Source: Pseudomonadota bacterium
GTDB lineage: Bacteria; Pseudomonadota; Gammaproteobacteria; Pseudomonadales; Azotimanducaceae
Length of the DNA: 64,000 nt
Reading direction: 5' to 3'
NCBI GenBank assembly: GCA_027624035.1
Contig: JAQBUI010000004.1
Coordinates: forward strand, 1-64,000
The position numbers were made by a program, and so were the translations under genes. The notes below the pieces were generated by a model, which worked only from the letters and a program-made list of their open reading frames with translations, was not told where the DNA came from and searched no databases. Positions 30,853 to 40,317 of this stretch are shown one piece after another. The first letter of the stretch is position 1, and every line of letters starts with the position of its first letter.

Positions 30853-31371
30853 ATGACCACCATTCTGGACCCATCAAATGAGCGCCAGCCAGTCGAACGA
30901 CAACTCACACCTCGAACGGGTTTGATTTCGGGAAACGTGGCGCTGCTGGACATCTCCAAACCACGGGGAAATGTGCTGCTGGACCGGCTGGAAGCCAGAC
31001 TGCGGGAGATGCTGCCCGATATCAACATCAACCGCTACGCAAAACCCACGTTTACCAAGCCAGCGCCAGAAGATCTCCGACGTGAGATTCGCCAGAATAA
31101 CGGCTTTGTTATCGAGGCCCTTGCGGACTGAGGATCGTGCACAACGTGCAGTTTGCATGACACAGTATGGTTTGAGATTCAGGGCGTTCCCTCGGTATCC
31201 CTTGCATCAACGGAATTCCGTGATGCGGCAGATACCCAGGCGAGGGCGCTGGGTTTGAAGGACGCCCGTTGCGTATTCGTTGCCCATCCCATCCAGGATG
31301 CCACCGATGGCGAAATGCGGGACAAGGCCGATGATGTTGTTCAACAGGTGATAGAGGCATTGACGCGATAG
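30853..31371 (+). CDS. UGSC-family selenoprotein (in-frame TGA at 31129-31131 read as selenocysteine)
   Basis: ORF 30853-31131 and ORF 31153-31371 share one frame. Readthrough gives ...NNGFVIEALAD-U-GSCTTCSLHDTVWFEIQGVPSVSLASTEFRDAADTQARALGLKDARCVFVAHPIQDATDGEMRDKADDVVQQVIEALTR (172 residues). Good SD (gggagaaggg) upstream. Confidence 0.88.
31132..31159 (+). promoter_or_regulatory. Putative bacterial SECIS element immediately downstream of the UGA
   Basis: Hairpin CGTGCA-GTT-TGCATG (31145-31159), apical GUU loop beginning after 19 nt of spacer from the UGA. Confidence 0.6.
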
Positions 31372-31524
31372 ACGGGGGCATATCCAGTCAACTCCCGGGC
31401 GGAATATCTTGAAGGGAGAACCACCCGGGCTCTGTTCAACCGGGTGGAATAACCGACTGTCCGGTGTCAAGTCCGGGACCACAGCCAGTCATGGGCAGCG
31501 TTACAGAGCCGACAAAGTTGAGGA

Positions 31525-32163
31525 TTGGATATGAGCGGATGTTGTGACGACGGGTGCGCCACCGAGGCCCTGCGGGAAAAACAGCGGGGCACGTTGCAGG
31601 CGGTACTGGCAATCAATGCGGTGATGTTCGTGGTGATTGTTATCGCCGCGCAATTCGCCGGGTCAACGGCCCTGTTTGCCGACAGTCTGGACAACCTCGG
31701 TGATGCCCTGACCTATGGGCTCAGTCTGATGGTGGTGGCGAGTACCACTTCCGCCAAGGCGAAGGTCGCCCTTTTTAAGGGCGTACTGATCCTGCTGGCG
31801 GCAATTCTGGTAGCCGGACAGATCGCGTACAAGCTTGTGAATCCCGACACGCCCATTTTTGAGCTGATGGGCGTGTTCAGCCTGGCAGCCCTGGCCGCCA
31901 ATTCACTGTGCCTTGGTTTGCTGTGGCGTCACCGTCATGAAGACATCAACATGAACTCCGTATGGGAATGTTCGCGCAACGACATCGCCACCAATCTGTC
32001 CGTATTCATTGCGGCAGGTGCCGTTTGGGCCACCCATTCAGGCTGGCCCGATGTACTGGTGGCGACTGCCCTGGTCATCCTGCTGGTCAGGTCATCCGCC
32101 CGGGTCATTTCAGCGGCGCTACGTGAATTGCCCCCTCAGCAGAGCATGAGACCTGACCCCTGA
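31525..32163 (+). CDS. Cation transporter (CDF-like membrane protein)
   Basis: FAGSTALFADSLDNLGDALTYGLSLMVV (CDF motif), several TM segments, Cys-rich N-terminus SGCCDDGC. Confidence 0.85.
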   Translation: MDMSGCCDDGCATEALREKQRGTLQAVLAINAVMFVVIVIAAQFAGSTALFADSLDNLGDALTYGLSLMVVASTTSAKAKVALFKGVLILLAAILVAGQIAYKLVNPDTPIFELMGVFSLAALAANSLCLGLLWRHRHEDINMNSVWECSRNDIATNLSVFIAAGAVWATHSGWPDVLVATALVILLVRSSARVISAALRELPPQQSMRPDP

Positions 32164-32177
32164 CGGGCACACTCTGG

Positions 32178-32272
32178 GCTGTCATGGAAGTTCCGGTCCT
32201 ACACTGTGCGAGCCTGGGACTTCCCGGTACGACTACGGCGTACCTGACACGGGCACGCTAAGGGCTGCTAAG
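32178..32272 (+). repeat. Dispersed intergenic repeat
   Basis: tcatggaagttccggtcctacactgtgcgagcctgggacttcccggtacgactacggcgtacctgacacgggcacgctaagggct. Confidence 0.75.
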
Positions 32273-33167
32273 CGGCCTCACAGCCGTTGCCGGCATAGTT
32301 GACCAGATGCAGCGCATCCAGGCTCAACCGGGGGCCCATCACGTTCTGCCTGAAATAGGGGCTGACGTATGACGTGACGGTGAACACCGTGGAGAGCCCA
32401 AGCCAGGGTGACCCGCTACTACCCTTACCGAGGGGATTGTTTTCAGAACCGATGAGGCCATCTTCGGCAATGAACGTCGGCACATCCAGTTCCAGCATGC
32501 GCCGACCCTCAAAGTAGTTGTTAGCGTAGCCAACCAGCTTGACCTCGTCAGGTGGCTGACCGTTGGTAATGCCAAGGCTGCCCGCCTGGCTGTTGCGCGT
32601 GGCGCGCAGAAACGCGTAATCGTACCGATAAAGACTCTGGTCCGAGAGGGCGCCCCAGTTCGCGGGTGCGGCAACACACTCGATGGCGAACACGTCCTGT
32701 CTGTCGGTACCGTACGCCCGAATGAACAGAAAATCCCTGTTCCAGTCCCCTTCGAGACTCATCACACAGTGGGCGGCCGTAAGAATCAGGTCCGCTCGGC
32801 CCGCGAATGCGCCCGAGCAGGTGGCCACCTTGCCATCGGGCCGGGTAAAGAACAGCCGTCCGGCAGCGGAATAGGGCAGCTGACCAAAATCGGTGACTTC
32901 ACTGATGCCACTGTTGAGGTCAAGAAAGCTCTCGTCGCTGACGCCAACCCCCATGGGCAACAGGGTCTGGGCGAGAATCAGATTCGGTTTGAGCCGGATC
33001 CACAGCATGCCGGTTCGAAGCTGGTTCTTTTTTGAGAACTTGATGCTGAGGTAATCGTCGCCCTCGGCAGAATTCGGCATGAACGATATTGCCAGGCACA
33101 ATGCCAATCGAGTCATCAGATTCAGTATCGACGAATACGATCCCCTACCTTTCCCTGGCTGCGACAA
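32268..33167 (-). CDS. Trypsin-like serine peptidase (V8/Glu-endopeptidase-like), secreted
   Basis: LILTAAHCVMS (His), GKGSSGSPWLG (Ser); signal peptide region. Confidence 0.85.
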   Translation of the reverse strand: MSQPGKGRGSYSSILNLMTRLALCLAISFMPNSAEGDDYLSIKFSKKNQLRTGMLWIRLKPNLILAQTLLPMGVGVSDESFLDLNSGISEVTDFGQLPYSAAGRLFFTRPDGKVATCSGAFAGRADLILTAAHCVMSLEGDWNRDFLFIRAYGTDRQDVFAIECVAAPANWGALSDQSLYRYDYAFLRATRNSQAGSLGITNGQPPDEVKLVGYANNYFEGRRMLELDVPTFIAEDGLIGSENNPLGKGSSGSPWLGLSTVFTVTSYVSPYFRQNVMGPRLSLDALHLVNYAGNGCEAA

Positions 33168-33183
33168 TTCCAGACAGCATACT

Positions 33184-33282
33184 CCAAGGAGCCCTCAGCG
33201 TCCCCGGGTCGGGCACGCCGTTGTCGTGCCGGGAAGTTTTCCGGACGGCACCGTGTGCGGCCAGAACTTCCATGAAAGCCTG
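33184..33282 (-). repeat. Dispersed intergenic repeat
   Basis: Reverse complement ctttcatggaagttctggccgcacacggtgccgtccggaaaacttcccggcacgacaacggcgtgcccgacccggggacgctgagggct. Confidence 0.75.
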
Positions 33283-33384
33283 ATTGGTTACCCACTTGAG
33301 AACCCGGACCGGCTACCAACGGTAGAGGCACCCATCATTTGCGCCTAAGATAGACGAATTCAACCCGGAACGCGGAACGATCAG

Positions 33385-34887
33385 ATGGCCGAGCGAAGGC
33401 CCTACAAGCGCCGTAACTACATGATCAACCCCAGGTTCCAGCTGCGCTTCATGGCATATGTGGTCCTGGCCGTGTTACTCAGCCTGACCGCGCTGTATCT
33501 GAGCAATGCCTATTACTTCGATGGTCTAGTGGCCCAGGGCGAAGACATCGGCCTTGACCCTTCACACCCCTACTACGAGTTGATTCAGCAGCAGCGCAAG
33601 AGGCTGATGCAAACGTATCTGGTTGTCTCGCTGGTGGTATTCATCCTGCTCATCTCATCGGCGCTGCTGCTGTCGCACCGGATTGCGGGCCCCCTGTATC
33701 ACATTGCTCGTGTCATGAAACTCATCATTGCCCAGGGTTCCGGCAACGCCCGGGTTCATCTGAGAAAAGGGGACTTCTTCATCGAACTGGAAGACGTCGT
33801 GAATGAGTTGATTTCGTACTTTGAGGGCGAGGCTGATCTCAATACCCGGCTTGCCCTCGAACACCTGCGCGATGCGACCGCTGTGCGCTCACTGCGCGGA
33901 GCACGCATCCTGCTGGTTGAGGACAGTGGAATCAACCAACAGCTCACCACAGAGTTGCTGCACAGCAATGGCGTCGCCGTGGTCACCGTGGATAGCGGGC
34001 TTCGTGCCCTGGACCTGCTGGCAGTCGACCCGGACTTTGACGGAATCCTGATGGATGACCAGATGCCGGAGATGGATGGCGATGAGGCTACCGCCAGAAT
34101 CAGAGCCCTGCCCGGTTTCGAGAAGCTACCCATCATCTCGATCTCTGCGCACATCAAGGCGACCGGTCTGGCACGGGCCCAGGATGCCGGAATGAATGAC
34201 CACGTCGGCAAGCCCATTGCGGCCCGGGAACTGTTCTCCGTGCTGGCAAAGTGGATTACGCCGGCCCATCCGATTGATGAGTCAGACGACGATTCTGACG
34301 CAGGCAGCCTGGCCACCATCGAAGGCATCGACACGGGACATGGCTTGCTGCAGGCCCATCACAATCAGACTCTGTATTTCCGGTTGCTGCGTCGATTCCT
34401 GGAGACGCAGAGTCACTTTAGTGATGCGTTTTTGACGGCCATGCGAAATGCCGGACCTGACGACGCCGCCCGTGAAGCACACACTCTGGCAAGGGTAGCC
34501 GGAAACATCGGCGCTTCCGGCATTGCGGACCGGGCTCGCGCCCTGGAGCGGGCCTGTCAGCAGGGCGCCACCCTGGATGACCTGACCGATGAGCTGGCAG
34601 AGCTGGCCGGGACCCTCGATTCCGTCCTCAAAGGCATCGAGACCGCCACAGCCGGGTGGGATACGGATCACCGTTCGCTGTCACCGGCGGAGTACACGAG
34701 GATGCTCTCAGAACTGCTGGCGCTGGTCCGGGCAAGGGACAAAGGCGCACAAGGCATGCTCCAGATACTGATCGACCGATCCCCTGAAGGTGTCGCGAGT
34801 CAACTTGCCAGGCTGATGACAGCGCTCGAAGCCAACGACTTCGAGCAGGCGGAGTCACTCATTGGGATGCTGGTTGAATCGCCCTGA
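33385..34887 (+). CDS. Membrane-anchored HAMP-like / receiver (REC) / HPt protein without kinase domain
   Basis: Two TM segments; ARILLVEDSGINQQL...GILMDDQMPEMDG...HVGKPI (REC); REAHTLARVAGNIGASGIADRARALE (HPt His). Confidence 0.85.
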   Translation: MAERRPYKRRNYMINPRFQLRFMAYVVLAVLLSLTALYLSNAYYFDGLVAQGEDIGLDPSHPYYELIQQQRKRLMQTYLVVSLVVFILLISSALLLSHRIAGPLYHIARVMKLIIAQGSGNARVHLRKGDFFIELEDVVNELISYFEGEADLNTRLALEHLRDATAVRSLRGARILLVEDSGINQQLTTELLHSNGVAVVTVDSGLRALDLLAVDPDFDGILMDDQMPEMDGDEATARIRALPGFEKLPIISISAHIKATGLARAQDAGMNDHVGKPIAARELFSVLAKWITPAHPIDESDDDSDAGSLATIEGIDTGHGLLQAHHNQTLYFRLLRRFLETQSHFSDAFLTAMRNAGPDDAAREAHTLARVAGNIGASGIADRARALERACQQGATLDDLTDELAELAGTLDSVLKGIETATAGWDTDHRSLSPAEYTRMLSELLALVRARDKGAQGMLQILIDRSPEGVASQLARLMTALEANDFEQAESLIGMLVESP

Positions 34888-34901
34888 TCAGCCACAGACA
34901 C

Positions 34902-35522
34902 CTATTCGGATTTCAGTGTCTGCAGGCGCGCCGCCAGCCAGCCCGGGAAACGGCTGGTCTCTGACTCGTCCAGCCCAATCAGGGCAGCGAGTGGGTCGCC
35001 ACAGATGCTGAGCCCCATGGCGGCAGTGGCCACCAGCAGGACCTGCAGTTTTGCATCCGTCCGGTCTACCCCATCGACGGCAATGGTATCAATGATGTTC
35101 CTGAATAATGCCGCGGTCTGATTTTCGCCGGGTTCCAGCTGCTGTCTGTCCAGCGCGAGCCACGCCAGCAGCCTGCCGTGCCCGTCCCTGGACAACGTGG
35201 TGAACAGCCTGCCCAGAATCTCATCCGGCAATTGATCCTCGTGCAGGGCTTCCACCACGTCAGACAACAACTGGCCTGTCATCTGCTGCAGCAGGGCAGC
35301 TCGCATCGCTTCCGTGCTGCCGAAGTGATGGATGATCGTGGCATGGGAGATGCCAGCCTCTTTTGCGACACCACTGATGCTGAGCCCATCAAGGCCGTGC
35401 TCGGCCAGCCGCCGGGCCGCGGTTGACAAGATGAGGCTACGAGCCTCCTCAGGGGTCCGGCGAATCCGCTTGCCTCTATTGACATTCATGTTAATAACAT
35501 TATTCTTGACAACATCTTTCAC
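34902..35522 (-). CDS. TetR/AcrR family transcriptional regulator
   Basis: N-terminal HTH RSLILSTAARRLAEHGLDGLSISGVAKEAGISHATIIHHFGSTEAM. Confidence 0.93.
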   Translation of the reverse strand: MKDVVKNNVINMNVNRGKRIRRTPEEARSLILSTAARRLAEHGLDGLSISGVAKEAGISHATIIHHFGSTEAMRAALLQQMTGQLLSDVVEALHEDQLPDEILGRLFTTLSRDGHGRLLAWLALDRQQLEPGENQTAALFRNIIDTIAVDGVDRTDAKLQVLLVATAAMGLSICGDPLAALIGLDESETSRFPGWLAARLQTLKSE

Positions 35523-35538
35523 TCAAACCCGTCAAAAC

Positions 35539-36243
35539 ATGGCCGATGATAACAGACAGCGCATGCAGCCCCTGGTCGCCGCACGCGCACTTAAAACCCT
35601 CATCAATGACCCCGAGCGCACCGAACAGGTCTTCGTGATCATACGTGCCATGTCCGGCAATTCACTGCAGAAGGCGTATGCCAGATTCAGAACCACCGAA
35701 ACCGGTCAATCGATCCTCGCCGAAAACCGCCAGTTGCTGGAGACGCTCCAGAACCGGGAGGCCCTGAGGGCACTGCCGGCCGGTAGCCTTGGCCGGGCCT
35801 ACCTGCAGTTCGTGGAATCAGAGAATATATCCGCCGATGGGCTGGTCGCCGCCAGCAACTATGAAAGCGAGATGACAGATCCCGGATTTCACCTCTACGC
35901 CAACCGCATGCGGGATATGCACGACCTGTGGCACGTCGTCACCGGCTATGGCCGGGATACTTTTGGCGAGGCTTGTCTGCTGGCGTTTACGTATGCCCAG
36001 ACCAGGAACCGGGGCGTAGGAATTATTGCCCTGGTCGCCATGATCAAGCTCAGCCGGGAGATCGGTGCCGGCGTCCGGGGTGCCGTGTGGCAGGCCTATC
36101 GTGCGGGCAGGAACGCCGCCTGGATGCCGGCGCAGGACTGGGAGGCGCTTCTGGCAGAGCCGCTTGAATCCGTTCGCCAACATCTGAATATTCAGCCGCC
36201 CGGAAGATATCAGATCATCTCAACACAGATGGTTACCGCCTGA
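35539..36243 (+). CDS. coq4: Coq4 family protein
   Basis: MRDMHDLWHVVTGYGRDTFGEACLLAFTYAQTRNRG (HDxxH-type Coq4 motif). Start MADDNRQR at 35539, divergent from the TetR gene. Confidence 0.85.
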   Translation: MADDNRQRMQPLVAARALKTLINDPERTEQVFVIIRAMSGNSLQKAYARFRTTETGQSILAENRQLLETLQNREALRALPAGSLGRAYLQFVESENISADGLVAASNYESEMTDPGFHLYANRMRDMHDLWHVVTGYGRDTFGEACLLAFTYAQTRNRGVGIIALVAMIKLSREIGAGVRGAVWQAYRAGRNAAWMPAQDWEALLAEPLESVRQHLNIQPPGRYQIISTQMVTA

Positions 36244-36339
36244 CCCAATCGACAGGCACGGCCGTCTGCCATTCGCTTGCCAACGGCAGCCGACAGGCCC
36301 ATCATGGGCGCAGCTACTCAACAAAAATGAACAACACGC

Positions 36340-37251
36340 GTGGTCACCCCGAGCGAAACGAGGGCGCGTTTCGAGACCGCCCTTGAGGCACTCTGCCTCG
36401 ACATCCGGCAGGACAGCAACATCCTGGCCGCAATTCTGTGCGGTAGCCTGGCCCACGATGAAGTCTGGGAAAAGTCGGACATTGACCTCTTCCTGATCAG
36501 CATTGACGGCGTCAAATCGAGCCACCTGGCGCTGGTATCGGACGACATCAATGTGCACACCAACATCATGACCCGGTCAGAGTTCAAGCAGCACCTGGAT
36601 TCCTCCCTGCGCAACACCTTCGGCCATTCCCTGTTTGCCAAAGGCAGGCTCATCTTTACACAGGACCCTACCATCGCAGCGATGTTTGATGGTTTGCAGA
36701 CCATCGGCGCAAGAGACACCGAGATCCAGCAACTTCAGGCCCTTTCCGGGGTACTGGCCACGCTCTACAAGGCCAAAAAGTGGTTCACCATCAAGGACGA
36801 CCTGAACTACACGGCCATGTTCATCCTGTACAGCGCCACCAACCTCGCCCAGCTTGAGGTTGGCGCGAGGGGGGAGTTGATCGCGCGGGAAGTGATTGAT
36901 GATGCGCTCCGCCTGAACCCGGATTTCTTCGACCAGGTGTACACCAATCTGCTCGGCCGAAAAGTCACCCGCAAGGCGGTGGCGACTGCTATTGACGCGA
37001 TTGACGATTACATCGAAGCGCGACAGGAGAGGATCTGCCGACCCGTAATGGATTATCTGCGCGGCTCCGGCGAGCCGCGTTCAATGACTGAAATCGACCA
37101 CTACTTCCGACGAAACTACAATGTCGAGAGCGTCATTCTGATCTGTGAATGGTTGTCCGACTGCGGCGTGATCGACAAGATGTCCACCCCGGTCAAGCTC
37201 ACCCACAAGAGCCGTCATGACGTAGAGGAACTTGCGTTTATCTGTCCCTAA
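36340..37251 (+). CDS. Nucleotidyltransferase-domain protein
   Basis: ILCGSLAHDEVWEKSDIDLFLIS (GSxxx...SDIDL motif). Confidence 0.8.
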   Translation: MVTPSETRARFETALEALCLDIRQDSNILAAILCGSLAHDEVWEKSDIDLFLISIDGVKSSHLALVSDDINVHTNIMTRSEFKQHLDSSLRNTFGHSLFAKGRLIFTQDPTIAAMFDGLQTIGARDTEIQQLQALSGVLATLYKAKKWFTIKDDLNYTAMFILYSATNLAQLEVGARGELIAREVIDDALRLNPDFFDQVYTNLLGRKVTRKAVATAIDAIDDYIEARQERICRPVMDYLRGSGEPRSMTEIDHYFRRNYNVESVILICEWLSDCGVIDKMSTPVKLTHKSRHDVEELAFICP

Positions 37252-37272
37252 CTCCAGCACCCAGGAACATTC

Positions 37273-40161
37273 ATGGCCAACAAGAAAAAGCCCGGCACGA
37301 TCCGCAGCACCATCGCTGTCCAGGGCGCCCGGGTTCACAATCTGAAGAATATCTCTGTGGAAATCCCGCGCGACAAGCTGATCGTGGTGACAGGCCTGTC
37401 CGGGTCCGGCAAATCGTCCCTCGCCTTCGACACGATCTATGCTGAGGGCCAGCGACGCTATATGGAGTCGCTGTCCAGTTTCGCAAAACGCTTTATCGCC
37501 CAGGTCGAAAAACCGGATGTGGATTTCATGTATGGGCTCTCGCCCGTCATCTCCATCGAACAGAAGACCATTGGGCGCAATCCCAGGTCCACGGTGGGAA
37601 CCCTGACAGACATTTCGAGCTACCTGAATCTCTTGTTCGCGACCATCGCCACCGCCACCTGCCCCAGAACCGGCGAACCGGTGCCGATCGCCTCTGCCAG
37701 CCAGATCGTCGAGGAGATCATGACACTACCCGAAGGCGCGATCATCGAACTGCGCGCGCCGGTGTTTCCGGTTTATGACGAGGAACTGGAGTTCGTACTG
37801 ACCGAAGTGCGCAAGCAGGGCTGCCGCCACATGTATATCGACGGCAAACTGTATGACCTTTCCGACAAGGTGGAACTGGACCCGGAGGCGAGGCCGGCAA
37901 TGGTGGCGGTGGTGGACCGTTTCACCATCGGCCCCGGTGTGGAAAAGCAGCTCAAGGTAGCCGTTGGGCATGCCCTTCTGGTGGGTGACTGCCTGATGAC
38001 CGCGGTCGTCGTTGATGGAACCACGAAAAAGACCGCCGCAGCGTTCAGCAGACAATTCGGCAGCAAGAGCCACGGCCTGGTCTATGGGGACATCGTGCCG
38101 GACTTCTTCATGTTCAATAATCCGGAGAGCGCGTGCCGAACCTGTGGGGGCGTCGGCACCTATAAACAGACCCACCCGGACCTGCTGGTATCTGCGCCCC
38201 ACCTGTCCATCAGGGAAGGCTGCTTTTTGAAAGAAGCGTTCAACTACAACCCCAGCAACCATGGCGGCTATACCCTGTATACCCTGTCGAAACTCCATGG
38301 TTTCGACCTGGACGCACCATGGACCGAGTTGTCGGATCAACACAAGGAGGTCATTCTGTATGGCACCAGGGGCAAACCCCTGCAACTGCAGGTACCACCC
38401 GATGCCAAGCAGAAGAAGGAGAACTGGCTGAAACATCAGTGGGCCTTTCCCGGAGTCGCCGCGGGTATCGAGCGGCGTTATCGCTGGTATCGGCAGCGCG
38501 ACGTCGCCAATTCCGGAATGGAGGCCTGGCTGGACAGGGTCATGGTGGACCACACCTGCCCGGACTGTAAGGGCGCGCGGCTCCGGGCCACCCGGCAGTT
38601 GTTTACCATTGACGGCAAGACCATCCACGACTTCGGGCAACTGAATTTTGACGAATTGCATCCCTTCATCAAGTCGATCAAGCCGGCTGGCAAGCACGCC
38701 ACTGCCGGTGCCCAGGTGCTGAACGAGATCGAGAAGAGGCTGGAACTGCTGCTTGGCATCGGGCTCGACTATCTGAACTTCAACCGCACCTCTGCCTCGC
38801 TGTCCGGTGGTGAGGCCCAGCGTATCAGGCTGTCCACCCAGATCGGCTCCGGCCTGATGGGTATGTTATATGTGCTGGACGAACCCTCCATTGGCCTGCA
38901 CCCCAAGGACAACGAGAAGATGATCGCCACCCTGCGCTCGTTGCGGGATGTGGGCAACACGGTCATCGTGGTCGAGCATGATGAAGATACCATTCGTGCT
39001 GCGGACCACGTGATCGAAATGGGGCCGGGGCCCGGGATTCACGGCGGCGAGGTGGTGGAAACCGGTACACTCGCCAGGATTCTGAAGAACAAAAAGTCGC
39101 CCACCGGGCAGTACCTTTCCGGTGCCAGACGCATTGAGGTGCCGCAGGCCCGACGTGACTCGAACGGCAAGTCGCTTGTCGTGCGAGGCGCGCGCCACAA
39201 CAATCTCAAGGACATCGATGTCGAGGTGCCACTGGGCCAGTTCATCTGCGTGACCGGGGCATCGGGTTCCGGCAAGTCCACCTTGATCAACGAAATCCTC
39301 TACAAGCGCCTGTGGAAAGAACTCGTGGACACCCGTACCATCGCGGGCGACCACGAGGATGTGGAAGGCTGGGAAGAAGTCACCCGGGTGATCAACATCG
39401 ATCAGACTCCAATCGGGCGCAACTCACGGTCCAACCCCTCTACCTACATCGGCTTTTACGACAACATCCACACACTCTTCTCTAAAACCAGCGATGCCAG
39501 GGCGCGAGGCTACAAGCCCGGCAGATTCTCGTTCAACGTCAAAGGCGGCCGCTGTGAGGAGTGCCAGGGCGAGGGCAACATAAGAACCCGGCTCTACTTC
39601 ATGCCTGATGTTGAGGTCCTCTGCACCAGTTGCAAGGGTATGCGTTTTAACCCCAGAACGCTGGAGGTCACCCACAAGGACAAGAACATCGCGGACGTTC
39701 TTGAGATGCCCATCGAAGAAGCCGTGGAATTCTTCGCGGACGAACCGGCGATCGGCGACAAGATCCGGGTATTGAACGACCTTGGCCTTGGTTACCTGAC
39801 CCTCGGGCAGTCGGCCACCACGCTGTCCGGTGGTGAAGCCCAACGGGTCAAGCTGGCCGCGGAACTTTCGAAGCTGCAGCGCAAGGGCCACGTACTGTAC
39901 ATCCTGGACGAACCCACCACCGGCCTGCACCTTGCGGACATTTCCCGCCTGCTGGACTGCCTGCATCAGCTTGTGGATGCCGGCCATACCGTCCTCGTCA
40001 TCGAACACCAGCTCGATGTGATCAAAACGGCTGATCACATTATCGACCTTGGCCCCGAAGGCGGGCGTGGCGGTGGCGAGATTGTGGTGACCGGGACACC
40101 AGACCAGGTGGCAGCCTGCAAGGCTTCCCATACCGGGCGCTTTCTCAAGGCATACATGTGA
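37273..40161 (+). CDS. uvrA: UvrA-like excinuclease ATPase subunit (divergent paralogue)
   Basis: Two ABC modules ([43 protein letters not shown]), two LSGGEAQR signatures, C-terminal Zn module CEECQGEGN...CTSCKGMRF. Confidence 0.92.
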   Translation: MANKKKPGTIRSTIAVQGARVHNLKNISVEIPRDKLIVVTGLSGSGKSSLAFDTIYAEGQRRYMESLSSFAKRFIAQVEKPDVDFMYGLSPVISIEQKTIGRNPRSTVGTLTDISSYLNLLFATIATATCPRTGEPVPIASASQIVEEIMTLPEGAIIELRAPVFPVYDEELEFVLTEVRKQGCRHMYIDGKLYDLSDKVELDPEARPAMVAVVDRFTIGPGVEKQLKVAVGHALLVGDCLMTAVVVDGTTKKTAAAFSRQFGSKSHGLVYGDIVPDFFMFNNPESACRTCGGVGTYKQTHPDLLVSAPHLSIREGCFLKEAFNYNPSNHGGYTLYTLSKLHGFDLDAPWTELSDQHKEVILYGTRGKPLQLQVPPDAKQKKENWLKHQWAFPGVAAGIERRYRWYRQRDVANSGMEAWLDRVMVDHTCPDCKGARLRATRQLFTIDGKTIHDFGQLNFDELHPFIKSIKPAGKHATAGAQVLNEIEKRLELLLGIGLDYLNFNRTSASLSGGEAQRIRLSTQIGSGLMGMLYVLDEPSIGLHPKDNEKMIATLRSLRDVGNTVIVVEHDEDTIRAADHVIEMGPGPGIHGGEVVETGTLARILKNKKSPTGQYLSGARRIEVPQARRDSNGKSLVVRGARHNNLKDIDVEVPLGQFICVTGASGSGKSTLINEILYKRLWKELVDTRTIAGDHEDVEGWEEVTRVINIDQTPIGRNSRSNPSTYIGFYDNIHTLFSKTSDARARGYKPGRFSFNVKGGRCEECQGEGNIRTRLYFMPDVEVLCTSCKGMRFNPRTLEVTHKDKNIADVLEMPIEEAVEFFADEPAIGDKIRVLNDLGLGYLTLGQSATTLSGGEAQRVKLAAELSKLQRKGHVLYILDEPTTGLHLADISRLLDCLHQLVDAGHTVLVIEHQLDVIKTADHIIDLGPEGGRGGGEIVVTGTPDQVAACKASHTGRFLKAYM

Positions 40162-40317
40162 GGCTGCACGGATCAACGCTCATTCCCCCTCCTGTACAGC
40201 TGGACCATCGCTTTACCGCCAGCCCCTCAGACTGACCGTCTCTGGGATCAAGGCATTGGACAATCCGGCCGGGCTGACAGACCATGGTCGGTCCTGGCGT
40301 TTCGGAGGTCCCTTTCG

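Noticed and set aside
31153-31371. Separate 72-aa ORF with TTG start
   Set aside because: Same frame as 30853-31131 and joined by the TGA; better explained as the C-terminal part of the UGSC selenoprotein.
37726-38697. 323-aa minus-strand ORF
   Set aside because: Antisense inside the UvrA-like gene; no domain motifs.
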